Assembly: GCA_002069765.1 (NCBI GenBank)
Contig: MWBZ01000008.1
Span: 1 to 64,000, forward strand
Source of the DNA: a bacterium ADurb.Bin243
GTDB lineage: Bacteria; Muiribacteriota; UBA9980
DNA length: 64,000 nt
Direction of reading: 5' to 3'
Shown: positions 35,929 through 45,369 of the stretch, piece by piece
Numbering within the stretch: the stretch's first letter is position 1
How the letters are laid out: each line of letters opens with the position of its first letter
The notes under the pieces: generated by a model
Database searches by the model: none
What the model was told of the DNA's origin: nothing
What the model saw: only the letters and a program-made list of their open reading frames with translations
Made by a program: the position numbers and the translations under genes

Positions 35929-37953
35929 ATGGCGCTAAGCGCATTAAATAGTTCCTTTAAAAAAACGGGAATAGCTTTATTAACGGCCTTATTTTTCATA
36001 GCCGGCCCCTCCCCGGCATTAAACGGCGCCAGCTGCCAGGAAAAATCGCTCGACGAACTTATAAATCTCAACTTAAACGAACTGGCCGACGTAGTAGTGA
36101 CGACGCCTTCCAAAACTTCTCAAAAGCTAAACGACATCCCCGGCACGGTAAGAATTATAACGGCCGGGCAGATCGCCGACCGCGGATATTCTACCCTCGA
36201 CGAAGCGCTTTCCGACCTTCCCGGCATGCAATTTCGCAATATAAACGGCTTTAACAGCTATGTTTTCATGAGAGGCCTGCCGAGCCAGAATAATCTCATA
36301 CTGGTTTTGATAGACGGCGTGCAGATCAACGAGCTCAATTCAGGCGGATTTTACGGCGGCGCGCAGTACAATCTCGCCAACGTGGAACGGATCGAAGTAG
36401 TTTACGGCCCCACGTCTGCCATGTACGGCACTAATGCCGTATCCGGCGTAATCAATATAATCACGAAGAAGCCCGCGGACTCCAGAGGCATACGCATAAG
36501 TTCCATGGCGGGCGGTTTCGGCGCCAGGCAGTACGACCTGATTTACGGGCACTACGAAGAAAAAAACGATCTCGGCCTCAATATATCGGCCATGTTTAAA
36601 AGCTCTAAAAAAGCCGACCTTAAAGGCGGTCAGGGCGACGGCAACTGGTCGGATGCCATGGATAATTTCGAAGACGATTCGGCGATCGACGCGAAAGTTC
36701 AACATAAGCGTTTCACGTTCGGATTGAATTATCAGAACAAGAAGACCTCCTACGCTACAAAAGAAAAAACTGCAGGCACGCTTTTCAAGGACTTCGACAC
36801 CAGCTGGCACATAAGTTTTTTAAACGCTTACCTCAAATACGATTATCGTAAAAATAACCGCTGGTCATGGAATTCCACCCTCTATTACCGCGACTCGACC
36901 GTCGAAGACGACACGTTGCCCCTTATAAGCATGGCCTCGGCAGCCGGCCCCGGCTATCAGGAGCGCTGGTACAGACCCAACCATATGATAGGACTCGAAA
37001 ACAGGCTGAACCGCGATTTAAACCGCAGGCTGTCGCTCGTTATGGGAACGGTATCCGAACGGGAATCGCTCTCGTCCGGATTTTCAAAATCACGCAGCGG
37101 CGCAGAATTAGCCGCCGCCCCGGCCCCGCAGGAGCCGGCGATGCTCACTAAAGGCTTATCAAGCGTTTACGCCCAGCTGCAATTGCGCCTGAGCGATCCG
37201 GTCAGCCTTACGGCCGGCGCGCGATTCGACGACAGCGACACTTACGGCAAAGTCGCGACGCCCAGAATAGGCCTGGTTTTCAACAAAGACAGGTTCAACG
37301 CCAAACTTTCATACGCCGAAGCGTATCGCGCTCCGAAGCCCTGGGACTATAACGACGGCCTGGGCAACCCCGGACTCACTCCCGAAGAGATGAAAGCGGT
37401 GGAATTCGCGGCCGGTTATTCTTTTACTGAAAACCTGCACGGCGGATTTTCGATTTACCGCAATACGCTCGCCAACAGCCTCGTCAGGGAAAATATCGGC
37501 GCGAACTGGCACTGGTCTAATATAGGGCGCATTAAAGTTACGGGAATCGAAGGCAATCTCGAATATAAAAAAAATAAATTGAAATCCTACCTTAATTATA
37601 CTTACACCAATTCCGCCGATCAGGACGGTTCGGAAGTCGCGGAAATTTCACCGAATACGGCTAACGCGGGCTTTCAGTACGCTTTCACCGAACGGTTGAA
37701 CCTGGACCTGCGCGGGCAATATCTCGGCAAACGCAAAAACACTCATCCAATTGGAGTTTCAAACGATATGCACGTCGGCGGAGCTTTCGTCCTTAACGGA
37801 ACGCTTAATTTTTCGGTTCCGGGCGGCTATGAATTTCAGCTATCGGCCAGAAATATTTTCAACAAAGAATACTACCATACTTCCAATTCGTCGGTAAGCG
37901 CTTACAGGCAGCCGCAGTCTTATATAACGATCAAAGCAGCGAAACAGTTTTAA
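35929..37953 (+). CDS. TonB-dependent outer-membrane receptor
   Basis: A 674-residue outer-membrane transporter. Signal peptide (about 1-38), then a plug domain (about 55-170) with VVVTTPSKTSQKLNDIPGTV, DLPGMQFRNINGFNSYVFMRG, LVLIDGVQ and VERIEVVYGPTSAMYGTNA, all standard for this family, then a 22-strand barrel ending in LSARNIFNKEYYHTSNS and a terminal aromatic (KQF). The start is the ATG at 35929, seven bases after GGGAG; an in-frame ATG 42 bases earlier has no ribosome binding site. It would import a bound ligand (iron chelate, cobalamin or sugar) driven by TonB; no TonB/ExbBD or binding-protein gene is nearby, so the ligand is unknown. The YCII and flavodiiron genes follow closely. Confidence 0.92.
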   Translation: MALSALNSSFKKTGIALLTALFFIAGPSPALNGASCQEKSLDELINLNLNELADVVVTTPSKTSQKLNDIPGTVRIITAGQIADRGYSTLDEALSDLPGMQFRNINGFNSYVFMRGLPSQNNLILVLIDGVQINELNSGGFYGGAQYNLANVERIEVVYGPTSAMYGTNAVSGVINIITKKPADSRGIRISSMAGGFGARQYDLIYGHYEEKNDLGLNISAMFKSSKKADLKGGQGDGNWSDAMDNFEDDSAIDAKVQHKRFTFGLNYQNKKTSYATKEKTAGTLFKDFDTSWHISFLNAYLKYDYRKNNRWSWNSTLYYRDSTVEDDTLPLISMASAAGPGYQERWYRPNHMIGLENRLNRDLNRRLSLVMGTVSERESLSSGFSKSRSGAELAAAPAPQEPAMLTKGLSSVYAQLQLRLSDPVSLTAGARFDDSDTYGKVATPRIGLVFNKDRFNAKLSYAEAYRAPKPWDYNDGLGNPGLTPEEMKAVEFAAGYSFTENLHGGFSIYRNTLANSLVRENIGANWHWSNIGRIKVTGIEGNLEYKKNKLKSYLNYTYTNSADQDGSEVAEISPNTANAGFQYAFTERLNLDLRGQYLGKRKNTHPIGVSNDMHVGGAFVLNGTLNFSVPGGYEFQLSARNIFNKEYYHTSNSSVSAYRQPQSYITIKAAKQF

Positions 37954-37989
37954 TAAATGTGTTATATACTTAAAATTACCGGAGGAAAT

Positions 37990-38475
37990 ATGAAAAAAAA
38001 TCTTATTATCGCCGTTCTTTTTATTCTGATTTTTTCAATTCAGGCAGTTCAAGCTAAAGAAACCGATGCCTCTCTTTATGAAAAAGGCGCAAAACTCAAC
38101 GAAGAAAGAAAGTCCGACGAAGCTTTAAAATTGAATTCTAAAACGGCGAAAAAAAATAAAGGAAGTGATTCCGTGAACGAAAAAACTCAAAAATATTTAA
38201 GGTTCGTTTTGCTTCTTAAGAACGTTAAAAAACTCAATCCCGAATTGATTAACGAGCATGTAGCCTACATGAAATCGCTCAACGAAAAGGGCGTTCTCGA
38301 ATTATGCGGGCCGTTCGTCGACGATCAGCAGGGCGGAATGGTAGTCGTCAAAGCCGCTAATATGGAAGAAGCTAAAAAAATAGCCGAAAGCGATCCTTTT
38401 ATAAAGAAGGGCTTCGACACTTATGAAATCCGCCAGTGGCTTATCGGTTCAAAAGAAAACGATTTTTTACAATAG
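37990..38475 (+). CDS. Exported protein with YCII-like domain
   Basis: A 161-residue protein starting at the ATG at 37990, which has GGAGG just upstream; an in-frame ATG 33 bases earlier does not. Signal peptide (1-22, cleavage near VQA-KET), then a short TPR-like helix (LYEKGAKLNEERKSDEALKL), then a YCII domain (about 68-155): KYLRFVLLLKN, HVAYMKSLNEKGVLELCGPF, GGMVVVKAANMEEAKKIAESDPF, YEIRQWLIG. YCII proteins are normally cytoplasmic and lack signal peptides. A GTG at 38173 with GGAAG seven bases upstream would make a 100-residue plain YCII protein, so this may be a fusion of a truncated exported protein to a YCII gene. It is 16 bases from the flavodiiron gene. Confidence 0.75.
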   Translation: MKKNLIIAVLFILIFSIQAVQAKETDASLYEKGAKLNEERKSDEALKLNSKTAKKNKGSDSVNEKTQKYLRFVLLLKNVKKLNPELINEHVAYMKSLNEKGVLELCGPFVDDQQGGMVVVKAANMEEAKKIAESDPFIKKGFDTYEIRQWLIGSKENDFLQ

Positions 38476-38491
38476 AACAGGAGAAATATAC

Positions 38492-39679
38492 ATGAAAGTT
38501 AAAGTTAAAAACAATGTGGACTGGGTCGGAAAGATCGACTGGGAACTGAAAAAATTCCACGGCAACGAATATTCGACCCACAGGGGATCTTCCTATAATT
38601 CCTATCTTATAAGAGAAGGCAAAACCGTTCTCATCGATACGGTCTGGAAGCCGTTCGCTAAAGAGTACGTAGAAAATCTCAAAAAAGAGATCGATTTAAA
38701 TAAAATCGATTTAATCATAATAAACCATTCTGAAGTCGATCACAGCGGAAGCCTTCCCGAATTGATGCGCCTGATACCGAACGTTCCAATTTACTGCACC
38801 GAAAACGCCGTAAAATCGTTAAAAGGCCACTATCATGAAAACTGGAACTTCAAAACCGTAAAAACCGGAGATAAAATAGATATCGGCAACGGCAAAGAGC
38901 TTGTCTTCGTGGAAATGAAGATGCTCCACTGGCCCGACAGCATGGCCGTTTACATGACGGGCGACAACATACTTTTCAGCAACGACGCTTTCGGCCAGCA
39001 TTATGCCAGCGAATATATGTTCAACGACCTGGTCGATCAGTCCGAGCTTTTTTCGGAATGTATCAAATACTACGCCAACATTTTAAATCCGTTCAGCGCT
39101 CTGGTAGAGAAGAAGATAAATGAAATAATGGCGATGAATCTAACTATCGATATTATAGCGACGAGCCACGGCGTTATATGGCGCGACAACCCCGTTCAGA
39201 TAGTGGAAAAATATCTGGCGTGGTCTAAAAAGTACCAGGAAAACCAGATAACGATTCTTTTCGACACCATGTGGGACGGAACGAGGGTCATGGCTGAAAA
39301 TATCGCGGCGGGAATCAAGCAAAAAGACGCCGAAGTGAACATAAAGCTTTTCAACGTATCTAAAACAGACAAAAACGACATTATGACCGAAGTTTTCAAA
39401 TCAAAGACTATACTCGTCGGTTCGCCCACTATCAATAACGGGATTTCATCGGCCACCGCGGGCGTTCTCGAAGAAATAGAAGGCCTGAAGTTCAAAAACA
39501 AAAAGGCAGCCGCTTTCGGATGCTACGGCTGGAGCGGCGAATCGGTAGCGAGAATAAACGGCATGCTCGAAAAGTCGGGCTTTAAAGTAGTGAACCCGGG
39601 CCTTAAATGCATGTGGAACCCCGACGTGGAAAGCCTCGAAAAATGCAGGGCGTTCGGCGCCGAAGTATGCGCGAGTTAA
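38492..39679 (+). CDS. Flavodiiron protein (FprA family)
   Basis: A 395-residue enzyme that reduces O2 and/or NO to water or N2O in anaerobes. The start at 38492 has AGGAG before it; the frame is open further up but only overlaps the YCII gene. The N-terminal metallo-beta-lactamase domain (about 1-250) holds the diiron ligands: HSEVDHSG (H, E, D, H), LHWPDSM, NDAFGQH and SHGVIW. The C-terminal flavodoxin domain (about 253-395) starts with ILFDTMWDGTRVMA (FMN phosphate loop) and has SPTINNGISSATAG and FGCYGWSGESV. There is no fused rubredoxin domain, so an outside electron donor is needed. It probably protects the cell against oxygen or nitric oxide and is in one operon with the YCII gene. Confidence 0.94.
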   Translation: MKVKVKNNVDWVGKIDWELKKFHGNEYSTHRGSSYNSYLIREGKTVLIDTVWKPFAKEYVENLKKEIDLNKIDLIIINHSEVDHSGSLPELMRLIPNVPIYCTENAVKSLKGHYHENWNFKTVKTGDKIDIGNGKELVFVEMKMLHWPDSMAVYMTGDNILFSNDAFGQHYASEYMFNDLVDQSELFSECIKYYANILNPFSALVEKKINEIMAMNLTIDIIATSHGVIWRDNPVQIVEKYLAWSKKYQENQITILFDTMWDGTRVMAENIAAGIKQKDAEVNIKLFNVSKTDKNDIMTEVFKSKTILVGSPTINNGISSATAGVLEEIEGLKFKNKKAAAFGCYGWSGESVARINGMLEKSGFKVVNPGLKCMWNPDVESLEKCRAFGAEVCAS

Positions 39680-39697
39680 ATACGCCCCAAAAATTTT

Positions 39698-41530
39698 ATG
39701 CTAAGAATCAACTTTCTAACCTGGTTTAAAAGCGGCGATACCGACGGCGTCGACGATTCAAATTACCCGCAGGCGCCCGTTCCCTTACCCGAACCCGTTC
39801 CTCCGGCGCGCGACGTTAAAGCGCTTTTATGGGATGCGATCGGGCGTTCCGACGTTGCAGCCGCCGAAAAGCTGCTGGACGAAGTTCCCGCGCTCGTAAA
39901 TCTTTCTATAGACGACAAAAGGCTCATCGATTTCAAAAAATTTTTCGAAACAGGGCCGGTAGGTTTCGACGACCGCATCGACCGCAGCGATTACGAATCG
40001 GACGGCTGCCATTACGGATTTACGCCGCTCGCGGCGGCCTGCCTGAAAGGCGACGAAGCCATGGCCGACCTGTTTTTAGCGCGCGGCGCAGATATAGAAA
40101 CCGCCGACAGTTATGGATTTACGCCTATCATGTGCGCGCTGATGTCGCAAAACGAAAATCTGGTTAAATCTCTCATTAATTTCGGCGCCGAATTAAACCG
40201 TTTTTCGCTGAGCGGCGCGCAGTATGCGCTTAGCCCTGTAAGCCCGCTGACGCTGGCTGTCAAGCTGTGCGAATTAGAAACTATCGAATTAATGCTTAAA
40301 AAAGGCGCCGACGCGGATTTTTGCGCATACGAAGGCGGCAATCCGCTCAATATAGCTTTCGAGTATAACCGGCTCGACGCGGCCGTAATGCTGATAAAGT
40401 CCGGCGCAAGCATCGAAAAAGCTTTCAAGTATGACGGTTATTACGTAAGGCCCGACCAGGCTGCGTTTTATCTGGAAGCGGCTTTGAGGGTGTTCGGGCC
40501 CGATTCCGGCAACGCGCGTTTTTATGAAAAGGTATTTTTCAAATCGGACGACGCCAGTTTAAAATATCTTATATACTGCGCTGCGCGGGGGGATTACTCC
40601 GCCACGATGAAAATGCTGATAGCGCGGGGCGCCGATATAGAAGAAGACATAACCAAAGCGGACATCGTCAGTTTTTATCCTGAAAAAGTCGAAATAACGC
40701 CTCTGATAGCAGCGGCCGCCGGCGGATGTTATGAAACGGCCAGGGCGCTTGTAGAACTCGGCGCGGATATAAGCAAGTCCAACAACGCCGCGCTGCGTTA
40801 CGCCCTGGAAGGCCTTACCGTTTTTCGCGAGTATTACCGTATGAGCATATGCCGCATCGGCTCTATTCATGAAAACAAAAGGCGGCTGCTAAAGCTTTTG
40901 ATAGCATCCGGCTCGCGTTTCGTCCCCGGAAAATATTCTTACTTCGAAGAGCCGCTCGGCCTTCTGCTGGCATATACGCCCGACGACTCCGAGCTTATGG
41001 AGCTGGTTTTAAATAATATCGCCGACGATTATTTTAAAAGCGTTATAATGGACAAAAATCTTATAAAATCAGTCGCCGAAGCCGGGCATCTCGAAGCCGT
41101 CAAAACGCTTCTCACGCAAGGCGCAAGCGTTGACGCCAGGGACGCAAACGGTAACACCTGCCTTATAACGGCGGTCCGCAGGAAGAAAAACGCGGATTTG
41201 ATAAATTTGCTCATCGATAACGGCGCGGACGTAAACGCGCAAAATCCCGCCGGCGATTCAGCCCTCACATTAGCGGCCGCGGCCTGCGGCGCCGATATAA
41301 TAGACAAACTTGTCGCGCGCGGCGCGGATATGAATCACAGAGGCGCGGTCGGGCGCACTGCGTTAATGAACGCCATCGCGTATTTTAACGAAGCCGCAGC
41401 GCTCATTCTAATCAAAAAAGGCTGCCGCACAGATATTACCGACAACGACGGCCGCAACGCGCTCGCCATGGCCGAATCTAAAAGAATGACCGTGGTGGCG
41501 GAGGCTATAAAAAAGGCGGGACGGGGTTAA
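39698..41530 (+). CDS. Ankyrin-repeat protein
   Basis: A 610-residue protein without a signal peptide, so probably cytoplasmic. A Pro-rich lead (about 24-38: PQAPVPLPEPVPPARD) is followed by ankyrin repeats: DAIGRSDVAAAEKLLDEVPA, YGFTPLAAACLKGDEAMADL, FLARGADIETADSYGFTPIM, then a middle with less regular repeats (about 230-400) and a clear C-terminal block (about 445-600: AGHLEAVKTLLTQGASVDA, GNTCLITAVRRKKNADLI, LIDNGADVNAQN). Ankyrin arrays bind other proteins; the partner is unknown. It begins 18 bases after the flavodiiron gene but no good ribosome binding site is visible, so translation may depend on read-over or be weak. Confidence 0.88.
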   Translation: MLRINFLTWFKSGDTDGVDDSNYPQAPVPLPEPVPPARDVKALLWDAIGRSDVAAAEKLLDEVPALVNLSIDDKRLIDFKKFFETGPVGFDDRIDRSDYESDGCHYGFTPLAAACLKGDEAMADLFLARGADIETADSYGFTPIMCALMSQNENLVKSLINFGAELNRFSLSGAQYALSPVSPLTLAVKLCELETIELMLKKGADADFCAYEGGNPLNIAFEYNRLDAAVMLIKSGASIEKAFKYDGYYVRPDQAAFYLEAALRVFGPDSGNARFYEKVFFKSDDASLKYLIYCAARGDYSATMKMLIARGADIEEDITKADIVSFYPEKVEITPLIAAAAGGCYETARALVELGADISKSNNAALRYALEGLTVFREYYRMSICRIGSIHENKRRLLKLLIASGSRFVPGKYSYFEEPLGLLLAYTPDDSELMELVLNNIADDYFKSVIMDKNLIKSVAEAGHLEAVKTLLTQGASVDARDANGNTCLITAVRRKKNADLINLLIDNGADVNAQNPAGDSALTLAAAACGADIIDKLVARGADMNHRGAVGRTALMNAIAYFNEAAALILIKKGCRTDITDNDGRNALAMAESKRMTVVAEAIKKAGRG

Positions 41531-41624
41531 AGTTATCTGACTGTATGAAATGTGAGTATATGCAGTCAAGAAATTTGAGGCAATTCCCGAAAAGAGCATA
41601 AAAGTATAATTTTTCTAAATCCGC

Positions 41625-43319
41625 CTATATCTTCTTATGCCTCAAAATCTTTATCAGCAGCCAGAAACCCAGGACGCTCGCCACGCAGAACCCGGCGATT
41701 CCTATGACGGGAATTTCATTCCATAACGGCGGAATTTTCGAGTGAACTACTATTGAAGAGCCTATTATCAGCGCGGCGAGAACGACGGAAAACGAGAGTT
41801 TGTCGGCGGCGCGTTCGTGGGTTTCGAGCATGGGCTCAACGCCTTTGAGCTCGATGTCCATCTTAAGTTTTCCGTATTTGATCTTATCGAGTATTTCGCT
41901 GAGTTCCGAGGGAAGGTCGTGCAGCAAAACGGCCAGGTCGGCGGCGGAATTGAACAGGCCGCCGGCGAGTTTTAGCGGGCTCATCTGATCGCGCACCATT
42001 TTTTCAGCGAAAGGCCTTATATGTTCGGAGACGTTGAAGTTTTTATTCAGCTTTTCGCCGTTGGCCTGAAGGATTATAAGCGCCCTTATGAGCAGAAAAA
42101 AATCGGACGGCATTTTAAGGCGGTTTTCGATCATTATGGTGACTATGGAATTTAGCATGCCGGCCATGTCGGTATGGTTAAGCGACTGGTAAAAATGGCT
42201 TTCTATAAGTTCGCTCACCTGGGATTCTATGAGCGCGAAATTGAATTCGACATCGCTTTTGACGGATAGTTTAATCAGCGTTTTAGCTATTTTCGCCGCG
42301 TCATGGCTGGATACGCCGATTATCACCGACGACAGGCTTTCGCGCATCGTTTTAGTGAGAAGCCCCATCATTCCGTAGTCGAGAAAACAAATAACGTTGT
42401 TTTCGAGCGCCATTATATTTCCGGGATGGGGGTCGGCGTGAAAAAAACCGTGTTCGAATATCTGTTTTAAGATAAGGTCCGCGCCGCGGCTGGCAAGGAT
42501 TTCGGTTGACAGGCCGCGCTTTTTGAGCTCGTCTATTTCGGAGATATTGACTCCGTCGATAAATTCCATGGCAAGTATTTTTTTAGTCGAATATTCGCGA
42601 TAACATCTGGGCACGTAGATTTCTTCAGAGTTTTTGAAATTAAGCCCGAATTTTTCCATATTAGCGGCTTCGAAGGAAAAATCGAGCTCTTTAAGTATCG
42701 ATTTTTCGAATTCTTCGATAATGCCGGCGATATCCATGCGTTTTAATTCGGGTTCGTAATTTTCGAGAAGGGAAGCCAGGTCTTTCATTATTTCGAGATC
42801 GACTTCTATGACCCTTTTGATATCGGGCCTCTGCACTTTAACGACCACCGCGGCGCCTTCGTGCAGCACGGCTTTATGAACCTGAGCAATAGAAGCCGCC
42901 GCCAGAGGTTTTTCGCTGAAATCTTTAAATAATTCAGATATGGGTTTTTCCAATTCTTTTTCGATAATGCCGACGGCTTCCCGGCTTGGAAAGGGCTGGA
43001 CCGAGCTTTGCAGCTTTTCGAGCTCGTCGAGAAGTTCGGGCGGAACGAGGTTTGGACGGTTGCTGACGGTCTGGCCGAGTTTTATGAACGCGGGGCCGAG
43101 TTCTTCGAGTATCATCCTGATTCTCTGCCATACGGTTTTATCGGGTTCGGGGGCACCGGCTTTAAGCGCTTTATTTTTGCCTTTAAGTCCAAGGAAAGCG
43201 TCGATTTTCGTTCTGGATATGAAATCGCCGAAGCCGTGTTTGGCCAGAACGCTCAATATTTCTATATAGCGGTTGGCATGATGATACGCCTTTACTATCT
43301 TTCCTTTTTTGAATATCAT
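41625..43319 (-). CDS. AarF/UbiB (ABC1) family protein kinase-like protein
   Basis: A 564-residue protein of the UbiB/ADCK family. Seen motifs: the KxGQ region (LGPAFIKLGQTVSNRPNLVP, near 78-96), the Ala-rich loop AAASIAQVHKA, the Lys in VVVKVQRPDI, MEFIDGV, the catalytic HADPHPGNI (near 292-300) and LDYGMMG. Two hydrophobic helices at the C-terminus (about 505-560) anchor it in the inner membrane. In aerobes UbiB helps make ubiquinone; in anaerobes the role is less clear and may concern quinone or other isoprenoid lipid handling. The ribosome binding site is weak. No quinone synthesis genes are nearby. The membrane protein upstream (43374) is on the same strand 54 bases away. Confidence 0.92.
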   Translation of the reverse strand: MIFKKGKIVKAYHHANRYIEILSVLAKHGFGDFISRTKIDAFLGLKGKNKALKAGAPEPDKTVWQRIRMILEELGPAFIKLGQTVSNRPNLVPPELLDELEKLQSSVQPFPSREAVGIIEKELEKPISELFKDFSEKPLAAASIAQVHKAVLHEGAAVVVKVQRPDIKRVIEVDLEIMKDLASLLENYEPELKRMDIAGIIEEFEKSILKELDFSFEAANMEKFGLNFKNSEEIYVPRCYREYSTKKILAMEFIDGVNISEIDELKKRGLSTEILASRGADLILKQIFEHGFFHADPHPGNIMALENNVICFLDYGMMGLLTKTMRESLSSVIIGVSSHDAAKIAKTLIKLSVKSDVEFNFALIESQVSELIESHFYQSLNHTDMAGMLNSIVTIMIENRLKMPSDFFLLIRALIILQANGEKLNKNFNVSEHIRPFAEKMVRDQMSPLKLAGGLFNSAADLAVLLHDLPSELSEILDKIKYGKLKMDIELKGVEPMLETHERAADKLSFSVVLAALIIGSSIVVHSKIPPLWNEIPVIGIAGFCVASVLGFWLLIKILRHKKI

Positions 43320-43373
43320 ATTTACTTTATCCGTATATTAATAATATATGAACCATGCCTTATTTTTTTGCCG

Positions 43374-44060
43374 CTATTTAGAGCGCACGAAAGCCGTTAT
43401 ATCGTCGGCGGTTCTGGGTTTGGAATCGGGCCCTTTCGAATATATCTTTTTCATGATATTATCGAATTCGTAAGCATTGCCCCACGGGTCTTTTAAAGTT
43501 TCGAGGCCGGTTATATATTTTTCATTCAGATCGCCGAGCGATTCGATTTCACGCGATTCGGTTTCATAATACTTCTGGGCGGCATCGACGAGCCTGTCGC
43601 AGTCTTTTTGCGCTATGGCCCTTAATTTTTCGCCTTCGTTATAATAATTGAAATAAGCTATGCAGCCGCCGAGAGCGATAGCTATGACGGCCGCACCCAT
43701 GACGGTGACGAAGTTTTTTTCGGATGCTCCGTAAAAAAGCATGATGGAGCCAATGATCAATAAAGCCCAACCCCATTGAAGCTGCATCTGCGCGCCGCCG
43801 CTTATTTTAATTTGAAATCCTATAAGCGCGGATAATAAAAGCGATAGATTGGCGATACCAAGAAAAATGGCGCCTTTTTCGGCGGAAATAAATATGCATA
43901 TCAACGTAGCGGCGGCTATGCCGAGGGCGATAAGCACGTCTCCCTTTCCATCGCCGTAAAAATTAGAGGTTAGAGGGCCGGGACCGCTTATGACAGGGCA
44001 GAATATTCCGGCGACGACTATGATCAAACCGACAAGGGCTAAAATCTGATTTCCGTTCAT
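43374..44060 (-). CDS. Membrane protein with C-terminal pseudopilin (GspG-like) domain
   Basis: A 228-residue protein. Residues 1-145 hold about five hydrophobic segments (LALVGLIIVVAGIF at the start, ALIGIAAATLICIF-like, NLSLLLSALIGFQI, GWALLIIGSIMLFYG, VMGAAVIAIALGGCIAYF). The last 80 residues follow the C-terminal part of the major pseudopilin GspG: KDCDRLVDAAQKYYETES, DPWGNAYEFDNI, YSKGPDSKPRTADDI. In GspG this ending binds calcium. The normal pilin N-terminal helix with its prepilin cleavage site is absent; the membrane part replaces it. The start has AGGA seven bases upstream. No secretion-pilus genes are near. The domain likely faces the periplasm. Role unknown. Confidence 0.72.
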   Translation of the reverse strand: MNGNQILALVGLIIVVAGIFCPVISGPGPLTSNFYGDGKGDVLIALGIAAATLICIFISAEKGAIFLGIANLSLLLSALIGFQIKISGGAQMQLQWGWALLIIGSIMLFYGASEKNFVTVMGAAVIAIALGGCIAYFNYYNEGEKLRAIAQKDCDRLVDAAQKYYETESREIESLGDLNEKYITGLETLKDPWGNAYEFDNIMKKIYSKGPDSKPRTADDITAFVRSK

Positions 44061-44243
44061 GGCGCCATCCTTTACTTTTATTTAATTATAAATTCAACTA
44101 TCGATTTTTTATCATATCAGATATGGTTTTATAAGTCAATTCAAATTTTTACGGAGCTTGAATAGCGGCCTGTTATTAATGCAAAAAATGTGTTATAATA
44201 ATGAATGTAAAATCGATGTTTAAAATCATTAAAAAGGTGATAT

Positions 44244-44600
44244 ATGAATTACGGCTGGATAGAAGAATACTGCCTGTCGAAAAAAGGCGCTGTAAAGGAA
44301 TTCAAGATCGAATGGGAGGCTTCGCTGTACCGCGTCGGAGGCAAGATATTCGCTCTGGTAGGCGAAGACAATGTTAAGAAGACGATAATTTCTCTCAAAT
44401 GCGACCCTATGACCGCTCAGTTATTGAGATCGCAGTACGCCGATATAGTTCCCGGATATCATTTGAACAAGGAACACTGGAATTCGGTATTTTTAGAAGG
44501 CGCGACGCCCGATGAAATAATGAAGCAAATGATTGATATGTCCTATGAGCTGGTGCTTAACTCATTGACTAAAAAAGCGATTAAACAAATACAAGAGTAG
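44244..44600 (+). CDS. MmcQ/YjbR family protein
   Basis: A 118-residue protein of the MmcQ/YjbR family: WIEEYCLSKKGAVKEFKIEW at the start, KIFALVGEDN, ISLKCDPMTAQLLRSQYADIVPGYHLNKEHWNSVFL and PDEIMKQMIDMSYELVLNSL at the end. The fold is the same as the double-wing DNA-binding domain CyaY-like group, but the true ligand in bacteria is not established. Cytoplasmic, no signal. An AAAGG precedes the ATG. A TATAAT sits about 50 bases upstream but I could not find a matching -35 box. The macrodomain gene follows after about 100 bases and could be co-transcribed. Confidence 0.9.
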   Translation: MNYGWIEEYCLSKKGAVKEFKIEWEASLYRVGGKIFALVGEDNVKKTIISLKCDPMTAQLLRSQYADIVPGYHLNKEHWNSVFLEGATPDEIMKQMIDMSYELVLNSLTKKAIKQIQE

Positions 44601-44703
44601 CGGTTAAAGCTCTGCCCGCCACTGAAGTCACCCCCGAAGCCGGAAAACTTTTGCTTAAAAAAAAGGCGATATGAGCCGTAAAGAAATATTGCAAGGTGCA
44701 GCT

Positions 44704-45216
44704 ATGAGCGCGAAAATAGAATTGATAAAAGGCGATATAACCGAACTCGACGCCGGCGCGATAGTGAACGCCGCAAACAACAGGCTTTCAGGCGGAGGCG
44801 GAGTGGACGGCGCCATACACCGGGCGTCGGGACCCGAACTGCTGAACGAGTGCAGACTGCTTCACGGCTGCGACACCGGCGACGCTAAAATCACCGGCGG
44901 TTATAAATTAAAGGCTAAATTCGTGATACATACAGTAGGCCCCGTCTGGAACGGCGGCAGCTGGGACGAAGACAGGCTGCTGGCATCCTGCTATAAAAAA
45001 TGCCTGAAACTCGCCGTGGAAAACAATGTTAAAACCATAGCCTTTCCTTGCGTCAGCACCGGCGTTTATAATTTTCCCATAGACCGCGCGGCGGCGATAG
45101 CGTTAAGAGAAATCGGCGAATTCATAAAAACGGATAACTGCCTTGAAAAGATAATAATAGTATGCTTCGACGAGCATAACTACGGCGCTTATTCAAAACT
45201 AATGGCGGCTAATTGA
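44704..45216 (+). CDS. Macrodomain ADP-ribose hydrolase (YmdB-like)
   Basis: A 170-residue cytoplasmic protein that is one macrodomain. It removes ADP-ribose or O-acetyl-ADP-ribose from substrates. The active-site strings are all present: GDITELDAGAIVNAANN, the GGGGVDGAIHRASG loop, TGDAKITGGYKLKAKFVIHTVGP and the phosphate loop CVSTGVYNFP. I start at the ATG at 44704 because AAGG lies just upstream and homologues begin a few residues before GDIT; an ATG 33 bases earlier is also open. No ADP-ribosyltransferase or sirtuin gene is visible nearby to name a partner. Confidence 0.92.
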   Translation: MSAKIELIKGDITELDAGAIVNAANNRLSGGGGVDGAIHRASGPELLNECRLLHGCDTGDAKITGGYKLKAKFVIHTVGPVWNGGSWDEDRLLASCYKKCLKLAVENNVKTIAFPCVSTGVYNFPIDRAAAIALREIGEFIKTDNCLEKIIIVCFDEHNYGAYSKLMAAN

Positions 45217-45245
45217 TAAAAACGATTTTTATATTTCTTTTTTTC

Positions 45246-45274
45246 TTTAAATTTAACGAAAATTATTGTATAAT
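45246..45274 (+). promoter_or_regulatory. Likely promoter for the alkaline phosphatase gene
   Basis: TTTAAA (45246-45251), 17 bases and TATAAT (45269-45274). The -35 box is poor, which would fit activator control. I see no clear Pho box. Confidence 0.5.
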
Positions 45275-45369
45275 GTCCGGTTGCTAATCATGATTTAAAA
45301 ACTCTTGAAGCTTTTAAATTTGACGCCACTGATTATAAGCATATAAAAATAAATATAGCAGGAGAAGTT

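Noticed and set aside
44601-44670. A coding-looking frame ending in LPATEVTPEAGKLLLKKK between MmcQ and the macrodomain gene
   Set aside because: It has no start codon and runs back into the MmcQ gene in another frame; too short to call a gene remnant.
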